Counted from the stretch's first letter, positions 1 through 5,449 are shown. The stretch: DNA of 5,559 bases from Sulfolobus sp. UBA167 (GCA_002495845.1 DAHF01000100.1:1053-6611), one strand, 5' to 3'. Translations and numbers: made by a program. Notes: generated from the sequence alone by a model not told the origin.

Positions 1-97
1 TCTTTTCAATCGATCTCAAGTTCTGCAATTTTGGCTCGTGAGAGCTCTTAAACGTCACTAAAATTCAACAAGTTCACAAAGCATTCTGGAGAGATAA

Positions 98-106
98 CTT
101 TAAAAC
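98..106 (+). promoter_or_regulatory. TATA-like box of the permease gene
   Basis: The sequence CTTTAAAAC sits about 40 bases before the permease ATG and matches the Sulfolobales TATA pattern (TTTAAA core, bases 99-104), with a purine-rich stretch just upstream (GAGATAA) where a BRE would lie. An initiation site about 25 bases downstream would give a short leader of roughly 13-18 bases. No strong Shine-Dalgarno sequence is seen before the ATG. This is a pattern-based call with no direct evidence of transcription. Confidence 0.5.
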
Positions 107-142
107 ACGATTATCCTCTTTTTTCTCATTAGGGTTACCCAA

Positions 143-1732
143 ATGAGTAAGGCAGAGAGCGTTCCAAGGCTAAAGAAAGGCGTGGTCGGAACTTTGGAAG
201 CCATAGGGCAGGAAATAGCCGCAATGGCTCCTGCATGTGACACAGTAGCATTCATAACTTCGGCGGCAGCGTTTGCTTTCATCTTAACTCCGCTGGCTTT
301 CCTGCTAGCAATGTTGACTATGTATCTTGAGGTCAACACGCTTTACCACTTATCTAAAAGGCATGCTAGTGCAGGCGGTTACTACGGGTACATAGCTACC
401 GCTTTCAGCCCAATTCCAGCCGCAGTTTCAGGATTTCTATATGTGCTATACCAAGTGGCAAGCACTGCAGCAATTCCAGTATACGTTGCAGGGGTTGTTT
501 TGCCTGGGGTCTTGAGCTATTTCTTCGGAATTACGTTGCCAGGGTGGATCTGGATTCCTTTCATACTTGCATTCATTGTGATTCCTATAGGTCTAGCTAT
601 GGTAGGGATAAGGCCTCAGATGAAGTACATAAGGTACGCTGCACTTGCTGAGGTTGCGTTCCTCGGCATCACGGGGTTGATAGTGATACTCAAGGTTCAT
701 GACAACACGCTACAAGTATTTAACCCTTACGCATGGCCACAGTTCACGGGGAAGTTCGCGCCAGAGGGCGGACCTTTAGCGGGGCTCGGACTCGGAATGA
801 TATTCGGAATCACTAGTTTCATCGGATACGGCGGATCAGCACCCTTAGGAGAGGAAGCTAAAAGTAGCAAGAGCATAACTAAAGCCCTGATATTCGGGGT
901 ACTGATAGTCGGAATAGTCCTGACAGAAGAAGCCTACGCTACCATAGTAGGGTGGCCCGGTGGGCTCACACCGAAAGGCATGACTGCGTTCGTTAACAAC
1001 CCTATACCAGGAATCATAGTGTATTCCACATATCTGACCGTTGCAGGAGGTCTCCTGCTAGCTCTCTTTGCGTTCAACTCGGCTTTCTCAGACTCCGTCG
1101 CCATGCAGTCTAATGCGGGAAGAGTTTACTTTGCAATGGCAAGGGATGGACTACTCCCTAAGTCCTTCGCGGAGGTCCACCCGAAGTTCGTCACTCCGGT
1201 GAAGTCCTTGGCTTTCATAGCTATCTCATCGTCCGTCCTTTCCATATTGGCAGGATTTGTGATTGGTTATTATTCAGGCGTTAGTCCAATACAGATGCTG
1301 ACACTTCCTGCGACATCGTCCCAGATCTACGGCGCATTAAGCAACGTGTTCGACTTCCTAACTACCATAGCGTTGGTCGGCCTTGTCACAGTCCACTTAA
1401 TGCTCAACACTGCAGTCATCACGCTTTACAGGAAGCTAAAGGAAAACCACTACGGGCTAAACAAGGTATTTCATCCAATACAACACTACGTACTTCCTGC
1501 GATAGCTACGGTAGTGTTCGGTTACGTACTTTACGCTTCCATATGGCCTCCAGTGTTCCCCGTGACGCAGGCAGTAGTGGCAACTTTCCTTTACATCATA
1601 GTGATGTCATTATATACGCTTAAGTTATGGAAGGATAAGCCAGAGGTGTTGAGGAACGCTGCGAGAAGGGTGAACATAGTGGAAGAGGAGCTCCGTGAAG
1701 CTGCAGGCCAAAAGAACGATGATTCGAGTTAA
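143..1732 (+). CDS. APC-superfamily amino acid/polyamine permease
   Basis: This is a secondary transporter of the plasma membrane, expected to take up amino acids or related amines by ion coupling. The 529 residues contain about twelve hydrophobic helices (roughly 36-60, 91-115, 136-157, 165-184, 213-231, 246-268, 292-315, 355-375, 404-430, 447-468 and 473-495), the usual count and length for APC transporters. Family signatures are visible: the glycine-rich first helix region after residue 13, the motif GYGGSAPLGEEAKSS at 228-242 preceding the conserved cytoplasmic loop, and NAGRVYFAMARDGLLPKSF at 324-342 followed by HPKFVTP. The C-terminal tail from about residue 497 is hydrophilic and charged, probably cytoplasmic. 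The ATG at 143 is the only reasonable start, because an in-frame stop lies at 101-103 just upstream. It is monocistronic by appearance, with its own TATA-like box and a 103-base gap to the next gene. The substrate cannot be deduced from sequence. The family call is firm. Confidence 0.93.
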   Translation: MSKAESVPRLKKGVVGTLEAIGQEIAAMAPACDTVAFITSAAAFAFILTPLAFLLAMLTMYLEVNTLYHLSKRHASAGGYYGYIATAFSPIPAAVSGFLYVLYQVASTAAIPVYVAGVVLPGVLSYFFGITLPGWIWIPFILAFIVIPIGLAMVGIRPQMKYIRYAALAEVAFLGITGLIVILKVHDNTLQVFNPYAWPQFTGKFAPEGGPLAGLGLGMIFGITSFIGYGGSAPLGEEAKSSKSITKALIFGVLIVGIVLTEEAYATIVGWPGGLTPKGMTAFVNNPIPGIIVYSTYLTVAGGLLLALFAFNSAFSDSVAMQSNAGRVYFAMARDGLLPKSFAEVHPKFVTPVKSLAFIAISSSVLSILAGFVIGYYSGVSPIQMLTLPATSSQIYGALSNVFDFLTTIALVGLVTVHLMLNTAVITLYRKLKENHYGLNKVFHPIQHYVLPAIATVVFGYVLYASIWPPVFPVTQAVVATFLYIIVMSLYTLKLWKDKPEVLRNAARRVNIVEEELREAAGQKNDDSS

Positions 1733-1780
1733 ATTGGTTTCTTTCCGTCTTCATCTAGAAGTAAAATGTTTTTAGGCTAC
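1733..1780 (+). terminator. Weak T-rich terminator region after the permease
   Basis: Short T-runs follow the permease stop: GGTTTCTTTCC, then GTTTTTAGG near 1768-1776. Archaeal RNA polymerase terminates on such U-rich tracts without needing a hairpin. No clear stem is present. The position between two genes with separate promoters supports the reading, but the runs are short. Confidence 0.35.
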
Positions 1781-1803
1781 ACGTTCCGACCACGTAAACA
1801 TCT

Positions 1804-1820
1804 ATTTTTAATTATATAAT
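1804..1820 (+). promoter_or_regulatory. TATA box region of the NifX-like gene
   Basis: The AT-only stretch ATTTTTAATTATATAAT lies 16-32 bases before the ATG at 1836. A TATA element centred near 1808-1810 would place the transcription start at or within a few bases of the ATG, which is the spacing expected of a leaderless Sulfolobales transcript. This agrees with the absence of any Shine-Dalgarno sequence. Confidence 0.6.
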
Positions 1821-1835
1821 CTCTATTTTCTCTAC

Positions 1836-2204
1836 ATGATATGTACAACTGTAGACAAGGAGATGAGAGTTCAAGTTTTCAGTAAGGGAGAGTTAATGAT
1901 ACTTTATGACCCTGACAAGAAGGAGGTTGTGTACAAAGAGGACAACGTGGCTTTGAAGTCCAAAGCCAGGAGACCAGAGGCGACAAAGGAGTGCGTGAAG
2001 TTAAAAGCCGACACCATACTAGGAGCCCACGGGTCTTTCTGTTTTCCTTCTTACATGATAGGCAAGAAAGCAGGAAAGAGGCTGATTTACACCGACGTCG
2101 GAACTCCTATATTTGACTTGAAGCCCAAGGAAGTCACGTTGTCCGAAGTCTTGTATTCCTCTTTCGTCGCAATGAAGGAGAGGGCTACAGAACATCACAC
2201 TTAA
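1836..2204 (+). CDS. Small protein, possibly NifX/dinitrogenase-cofactor-like fold
   Basis: This is a soluble 122-residue protein with no signal peptide or membrane helix. Its pattern loosely follows the NifX/NifB C-terminal family, which in archaea also occurs as short stand-alone proteins of unknown role outside nitrogen fixation. Residues 21-37 (MILYDPDKKEVVYKEDN) look like the beta-hairpin 'xxIYDxxxxxxxxxxN', and residues 58-85 (ADTILGAHGS..., ending GKRLIY) look like the family's 'DxIIxxxxGxxxxxxLxxxGIxxY' segment. The usual HFG motif near the N terminus is absent, so cofactor binding is not assured. Cysteines occur at 3, 53 and 69. The ATG at 1836 fits a leaderless start; an alternative is Met10 at 1863, preceded by AAGGAG but with no room for a normal spacer. 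It is convergent with the downstream CARF-PIN gene and separated from it by a T-rich terminator. No nif genes are nearby. The open reading frame is convincing, but the family assignment is tentative. Confidence 0.68.
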   Translation: MICTTVDKEMRVQVFSKGELMILYDPDKKEVVYKEDNVALKSKARRPEATKECVKLKADTILGAHGSFCFPSYMIGKKAGKRLIYTDVGTPIFDLKPKEVTLSEVLYSSFVAMKERATEHHT

Positions 2205-2227
2205 CTTGAACGCTACTTTTAATAGTT

Positions 2228-2267
2228 ATGAATTTTCTTTTTCTCTTCCTTTTCTTTTTTTAAGAAA
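2228..2267. terminator. Bidirectional T-rich/A-rich convergent terminator
   Basis: Between the two convergent genes the + strand carries repeated pyrimidine T-runs (TTTTCTTTTTCTCTTCC, then TTTTCTTTTTTT to about 2260), suited to ending the NifX-like transcript. Immediately after them the run GAAAAATTTTA gives T-tracts on the - strand, suited to ending the CARF-PIN transcript. U-tract termination is the usual archaeal mode. The placement between two gene ends makes the call good. Confidence 0.65.
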
Positions 2268-2286
2268 AATTTTATTTCATATCTTG

Positions 2287-2303
2287 CCTGAATTTAGCTC
2301 AGG
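2287..2303 (-). terminator. Hairpin overlapping the CARF-PIN stop codon
   Basis: CCTGA (2287-2291) and TCAGG (2299-2303) form a perfect 5-bp stem around the 7-base loop ATTTAGC. Read on the - strand, the TGA stop of the CARF-PIN gene lies inside the first arm of the stem, and T-tracts follow about 20-25 bases later. It could assist termination or protect the 3' end of the mRNA. The stem is short, so it may be fortuitous. Confidence 0.35.
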
Positions 2304-3648
2304 AATAGCTTACTTCAATTTTCCCTTGTCCCTTCCAACCGAGGCTGACCTTCATGGTGCGAACCTTGCTTAAGATCAATGCGATGGTTATGATCGACAT
2401 ATATCTCCTGGGTTTATCCTTAACGATGAAATCTTTTATGCTCTCTGAGTACTTCTTCACTCCAGATTCTTGATCTAAATTAGGCACATCAACCAGTAGA
2501 GATTCAGTATATTTACTTAGAGTAGACTTCGTCCACCTCTGAAAGGCCTTCTTGTCGCCAGTCAACAAGTAAGCTCCCTCTATGAGGTCTGGGTCTATCT
2601 TAGGTATTGCGATATCGCACCATAAGTCCTCGCTAGGTATCAATTTCGCATGAGACAGGATTGAGTTAAGTACGTCTTCTACTACTTCGCTGAGTGCAGA
2701 TTTAAGTAAACCTTTTCTGGACTTCATCTGTACCGAATTAATCGATACCTCGTTTCTGACACATTTCGGGACGATCAAGTTTCTCAGCTCGTAGTTATGT
2801 ATTCCGTAAAAAAGCATGTTAGTGTCGATTAGCACCTTTTCTCTTGTCAGGCTGGATATTGTGCCATGTTCTTTCCCTTTAGTGAACTTTAACTCGAAGG
2901 CGCCGGAGAGGAGAAGAATCTCGTGGATAGTCTCCTCATCGCCTGAAAACTTCCTGCGAAGCTTGTTAAGGAAATCGTTGAGGTCGAACGTGTCGGAGCT
3001 GAGGAGTACTTTATCCGAATTTCCGTCCCTGTAGTAGAGTTCTAGGACTTCGTCTTCCGTCGGTTCCTTGTTCAGCTCTATCACTACATTCTCTACGTTC
3101 ATGTTGAACGTGTTCTCGGACATGTAGTTTGGGAATCCCTCGAGTTTAGAGGTATCCAAACTAGCCTTAGCCTTCCCTTCAATTACTCTCATCTCCTCTA
3201 AGGGTCTTGGCACGTAAGGGTAAAAGTAGTTCGTCCACGGGCCGAACGCGAAGACGTAACTTATAGTAGTCAATCTTTCGTCCTCTAATCTCCCAAGGAG
3301 GTAAGCAGTCAGCGAAGCGGATGTCGTAGGTATAGCTATGATTTCCTCACACCCCTTAGTCTTCTCATCGATCCACTTCTTGAACTCCTCTACGTCGTTC
3401 ATGGACGGGAACTCCTCCGCTCTCACCTCTATCCCCTTTCCTCGGATCCATTCGAACAGTTCTCCGAAGCCGTGCTTGTTTCCTTGAGCCTTAAAGAGGT
3501 TCCTTGTGAAACCAGCGTAAAAAACCAGCAACTCGTCAAGCTTGAAGCTCTCAAAAGTCCTCATTATCGAGGACATGGTACTCTCAAAGATGTAGTCAGA
3601 TCTATTCACGATAAACATAGCACAAGTCTTCTGTCCTTCTCTTTCCAT
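2299..3648 (-). CDS. CARF-like domain fused to PIN nuclease (putative CRISPR-ancillary RNase)
   Basis: This 449-residue soluble protein is probably a ligand-controlled ribonuclease. Residues about 8-158 read as a Rossmann-like CARF domain: strand CAMFIVNR (9-16), helix to 35, strand ELLVFYAG (39-46), strand GIEVRAEEF (72-80), a helix, then IIAIPTTSASLTAYLL (103-118), where the loop after the strand occupies the place of the CARF 'GGTK/R' motif, and TTISYVFAFG (127-136). CARF domains bind cyclic oligoadenylates made by type III CRISPR Cas10. Residues about 160-265 are an unrecognised linker or small domain. Residues 270-390 are a PIN domain: VLIDTNMLFYG (272-282, Asp275), RNEVS (Glu300), WCDIAIPK (Asp345) and LLTGDKKAF (361-369, Asp365), which supplies the four acidic positions of a metal-dependent PIN RNase. 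The C-terminal 50 residues are unassigned. The ATG at 3648 is chosen because the first strand follows closely; Met11 is the alternative. There is no Shine-Dalgarno sequence and only a poor TATA match. The PIN domain is firm; CARF is inferred from fold pattern and the CARF-PIN fusions I know of from reviews of CARF proteins. Confidence 0.8.
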   Translation of the reverse strand: MEREGQKTCAMFIVNRSDYIFESTMSSIMRTFESFKLDELLVFYAGFTRNLFKAQGNKHGFGELFEWIRGKGIEVRAEEFPSMNDVEEFKKWIDEKTKGCEEIIAIPTTSASLTAYLLGRLEDERLTTISYVFAFGPWTNYFYPYVPRPLEEMRVIEGKAKASLDTSKLEGFPNYMSENTFNMNVENVVIELNKEPTEDEVLELYYRDGNSDKVLLSSDTFDLNDFLNKLRRKFSGDEETIHEILLLSGAFELKFTKGKEHGTISSLTREKVLIDTNMLFYGIHNYELRNLIVPKCVRNEVSINSVQMKSRKGLLKSALSEVVEDVLNSILSHAKLIPSEDLWCDIAIPKIDPDLIEGAYLLTGDKKAFQRWTKSTLSKYTESLLVDVPNLDQESGVKKYSESIKDFIVKDKPRRYMSIITIALILSKVRTMKVSLGWKGQGKIEVSYS

Positions 3649-3740
3649 AATTGGGTTTTCTATGGGGAGCTTTAGGCTTTTTGTTGAATCTTTTGGTAAG
3701 TGACAACCTTAGCTTCATACGCTCTCCTGACCAAACTCGA

Positions 3741-3783
3741 GGAAGGGAAAATGGCGTAACTCCACGTGAAGGGTTTTCCTTCC
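3741..3783. repeat. Inverted repeat / hairpin with 10-bp stem
   Basis: GGAAGGGAAAA (3741-3751) pairs with TTTTCCTTCC (3774-3783) over ten base pairs with a single bulged G, around a 22-base loop that contains the palindrome CACGTG. It lies about 95 bases upstream of the CARF-PIN start on that gene's promoter side. It could be an operator, a transposon-end remnant or part of a transcript. No T-run follows the right arm on the + strand, so it is not a typical terminator. Confidence 0.5.
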
Positions 3784-3817
3784 CTGATTCAGACTTAACA
3801 GGATTTTGGGGCGTAAG

Positions 3818-3832
3818 TTCCCTTCTGGGGGA
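3818..3832 (+). repeat. Small C/G hairpin before the TATA-like box
   Basis: TTCCC (3818-3822) and GGGGGA (3827-3832) can pair over 4-5 bp around a short loop, in two equivalent registers. It ends about 20 bases before the TATA-like box at 3851. The meaning is unknown and the stem may be fortuitous. Confidence 0.3.
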
Positions 3833-3848
3833 TGGATAGCCTAGAACA

Positions 3849-3858
3849 GTTTTATACT
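3849..3858 (+). promoter_or_regulatory. TATA-like box facing the structured RNA region
   Basis: GTTTTATACT contains a TTTATA core at 3851-3856, a good Sulfolobales TATA match. Initiation about 25 bases downstream would start transcription near 3876-3884, just before the hairpin and long-range stem of the structured region. It is too far from the fumC start (about 275 bases) to be a normal fumC promoter, which is one reason to suspect a separate non-coding transcript. No other evidence is available. Confidence 0.4.
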
Positions 3859-3879
3859 AAACAGAAATAATATCTACGC

Positions 3880-4068
3880 AAAGGCTTTTCCTGATCAGTA
3901 CCTGGGAAGCTCATGCTATGAAGAGCTAACCCTCCGTAACGACGCGGGCATGACGTAACATTTAGATGAAACCTCGTGAATGAAGGTCGCCAAAAGAAGG
4001 AAAATCGTGAGATGATGTCCCGTTAGAGCAGTTCACGGAGCTATAAGCTACAGCGAAGCGAGGCTTAA
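3880..4068 (+). ncRNA. Candidate structured non-coding RNA (possible TnpB guide-RNA relic)
   Basis: This stretch has no long open frame but contains nested complementary segments. A hairpin is formed by AGCTC (3908-3912) and GAGCT (3923-3927). A closing stem pairs CTCCGTAAC (3932-3940) with GTTCACGGAG (4031-4040), nine base pairs with C4034 bulged. Inside it CGGGCAT (3945-3951) pairs with ATG/CCCG (4015-4017 and 4019-4022), seven base pairs with T4018 bulged. Further inside, ACCT (3971-3974) pairs with AGGT (3984-3987). After the closing stem come AGCT-ATA-AGCT (4039-4049, competing with the closing stem) and AAGC-GAG-GCTT (4056-4066). The TATA-like box at 3851 could drive it. Possible identities are an orphan ncRNA, or the decayed 3' end of an IS200/IS605- or IS607-type tnpB element with its omega-RNA scaffold; I saw no tnpB coding sequence to confirm the latter. 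It does not match tRNA, rRNA or box C/D consensus. All pairing was found by eye, without a folding energy. Confidence 0.4.
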
Positions 4069-4100
4069 GGAAACTAAATGGATATGTGTAGAATAAGCCT
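4061..4100. repeat. Inverted repeat AGGCTTA / TAAGCCT upstream of fumC
   Basis: AGGCTTA (4061-4067) is exactly mirrored by TAAGCCT (4094-4100) with a 26-base spacer, ending 30 bases before the fumC ATG. Its position near the expected core promoter would suit a regulator-binding site for fumC, or the repeat could mark the right edge of the structured or inserted segment. Seven-base arms over a spacer of this length may arise by chance. Confidence 0.3.
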
Positions 4101-4129
4101 TATTTCCTCTCCTGCATTTCCATGTAGAG

Positions 4130-5449
4130 ATGAAATACACAGAACATGCACCAAAACTCTTCATGAATACTGGAACCAGATTTCCAAGGAAGATAATCTG
4201 GGGCATAGGAGCAGTGAAGTGGGCCTGCGCTAAAGCTAACGTCTCATTGGGCCTCTTGGATAAGGAAAGGGGAGACTCGATCATGAAGGCTGCAACTGAG
4301 ATCATGGAGGGTAAGCACGACGATGAAATAGTATTAGACGTGTTCCAGACTGGCTCTGGGACAGGACTGAACATGAACGTTAACGAGGTCATCGCTGAGA
4401 TAGCTTCGTCTTACAGTGGACTGAAAGTCCATCCAAACGACCACGTCAACATGGGTCAATCTTCAAACGACGTGGTACCCACTAGCATCAGGGTTGCCTC
4501 AGTCAGCCTAGCTGAGGAGTCCCTGATACCCTCTATAGAGCACGCAATCTCGGTGATGTCCTCCAAGTCAAAGGAGTACGCAGACTACATCAAGGCTGGA
4601 AGGACACATCTGAGGGATGCCCTCCCTGTGACTTTCGGCCAGGAGCTCGGGGCATACGCTGATGCATTATCCCACGACGAGGTTGTGCTCAAGTCTACCT
4701 TAGACTACGTAAAGGAGCTTCCAATAGGAGGGACTGCTACCGGCACCGGGCTGAACACACATCCTGAGTTTCAGGTCAAGGTAATCTCGGAGCTGAACTC
4801 CTTGACTGGGTTGGGGTTCAAGCCAGCTAACACCTTCAGAGGGCTAAGGCTACTCACGGACATGCTCTCCTTGAGCTCCTCCATGAGGACGATAGCAATA
4901 GACTTGTACAGAACTGCGCAGGACTTCAGGCTAATGTTCTCCGGGCCTTTCACCTCTATAGGGGAGATAGACATACCCTCTCAGGAGGAAATAGCAGGAT
5001 CTTCTATAATGCCGGGGAAGACTAACCCCGTCACTGCTGAGGCAACAATGTTGATCTCAGCCCAAGTTGTAGGCCTAGACCATGCAGTGCAGTTCGCTTC
5101 GATGCTAGGGGAGTTTGAACTTGCAATGGGCGTTCCCTTGGTGGGTTACGACGTAGTCACGGAGATATCCCTTCTGTCAGAGGCTTTAAGGAAGTTCTCC
5201 GATCTAGTGGTCAACGGAGCAGTCCCCAACAAAGAGAAAATGTTGCGTTATGCTGAGTCATCACCTTCGCTCATCACTGTGCTCTCTCCAGTTATAGGCT
5301 ACGATAAGGCTACGGAAATAGGCAAAAAGCTCAACAAGGGCATGTCTATCAGGGAAGCTCTAAAGGGTCTAGGGTACAAGGATCAGGAAATAGATCAGAT
5401 CCTCGACTTAAAGAAGCTGGTAAAGCCAGGGAATAACCCCTTGTCATGA
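4130..5449 (+). CDS. fumC: Class II fumarate hydratase (fumarase)
   Basis: This cytoplasmic enzyme interconverts fumarate and (S)-malate in the citric acid cycle; in autotrophic Sulfolobales the same step also belongs to the reductive leg feeding the 3-hydroxypropionate/4-hydroxybutyrate cycle. The 439 residues belong to the fumarase/aspartase superfamily, a little shorter than E. coli FumC (467). The three conserved blocks are visible: TGSGTGLNMNVNEVIAE (74-90), AGRTHLRDALPVTFGQEL (156-173, His160 in the catalytic pair region), and the signature GSSIMPGKTNP (290-300) whose mobile loop carries the catalytic serine (Ser291). GGTATGTGLNTHPEF (200-214) favours fumarase over aspartase. The C terminus (about 384-436, SPVIGYDKATEIGKK...) is the small fumarase C domain. 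The ATG at 4130 is chosen because an in-frame stop lies at 4094-4096 and the N terminus MKYTEHAPKLFMNTG fits Sulfolobus fumarases as I remember them. No Shine-Dalgarno sequence is seen; TTATTTC at about 4100-4106 is a weak TATA candidate for a leaderless start. The enzyme looks intact. Confidence 0.96.
   Translation: MKYTEHAPKLFMNTGTRFPRKIIWGIGAVKWACAKANVSLGLLDKERGDSIMKAATEIMEGKHDDEIVLDVFQTGSGTGLNMNVNEVIAEIASSYSGLKVHPNDHVNMGQSSNDVVPTSIRVASVSLAEESLIPSIEHAISVMSSKSKEYADYIKAGRTHLRDALPVTFGQELGAYADALSHDEVVLKSTLDYVKELPIGGTATGTGLNTHPEFQVKVISELNSLTGLGFKPANTFRGLRLLTDMLSLSSSMRTIAIDLYRTAQDFRLMFSGPFTSIGEIDIPSQEEIAGSSIMPGKTNPVTAEATMLISAQVVGLDHAVQFASMLGEFELAMGVPLVGYDVVTEISLLSEALRKFSDLVVNGAVPNKEKMLRYAESSPSLITVLSPVIGYDKATEIGKKLNKGMSIREALKGLGYKDQEIDQILDLKKLVKPGNNPLS

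Larger units (their letters stand above)
3649..4129. other. 481-base gene-free interval with structured elements
   Basis: No convincing protein gene is present here: all three + frames and all three - frames are broken by stops, and the short open stretches have no family resemblance. The interval divides the divergently transcribed CARF-PIN gene and fumC. From left to right it holds a possible CARF-PIN promoter zone (3650-3700), a 10-bp stem hairpin (3741-3783), a small C/G hairpin (3818-3832), a TATA-like box (3851-3857), a long-range paired RNA-like region (about 3880-4068), and the fumC promoter zone (about 4068-4129). It is unusually long for a Sulfolobales intergenic spacer, and its central part is richer in G+C than ordinary promoter DNA. 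Confidence 0.7.

Noticed and set aside
41..48. Palindrome AGAGCTCT upstream of the permease
   Set aside because: Only eight bases and about 50 bases upstream of the TATA-like box. Too short to support an operator call.
2816..3034. 72-residue + strand frame inside the CARF-PIN gene
   Set aside because: Antisense to the coding frame of a convincing 449-residue protein, with no independent signals.
3472..3675. 67-residue + strand frame over the CARF-PIN 5' end
   Set aside because: Antisense overlap with the conserved N-terminal domain. It is not antitoxin-like in composition and has no start signal.
3651..3839. 62-residue open frame on the + strand beginning MGFLWGALG
   Set aside because: No family resemblance, no promoter at the right distance, low-complexity composition, and it overlaps the hairpin at 3741-3783. 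It is most likely a chance frame in non-coding DNA.
4005..4040. Box C/D sRNA, because of GATGATG (4011-4017) resembling a C box
   Set aside because: The C box lacks its final A, no CUGA D box follows at the right distance, and the paired architecture differs from a C/D sRNA.
3906..4045. Broken peptide frame reading EAHAMKS, stop, PSVTTRA, stop, considered as a tnpB C-terminal remnant
   Set aside because: Too short and interrupted to be assigned to TnpB by eye; no zinc-ribbon or RuvC motif is visible. Kept only as part of the tnpB-relic hypothesis.
3900..4068. tRNA, SRP RNA or RNase P RNA
   Set aside because: No T-loop GTTCRA pattern with a matching acceptor stem, and none of the conserved RNase P or SRP sequence blocks were seen.
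4048..4392. 114-residue open frame on the - strand overlapping the fumC start
   Set aside because: Most of it is antisense to conserved fumarase codons, with no promoter or family match. It is a shadow frame.
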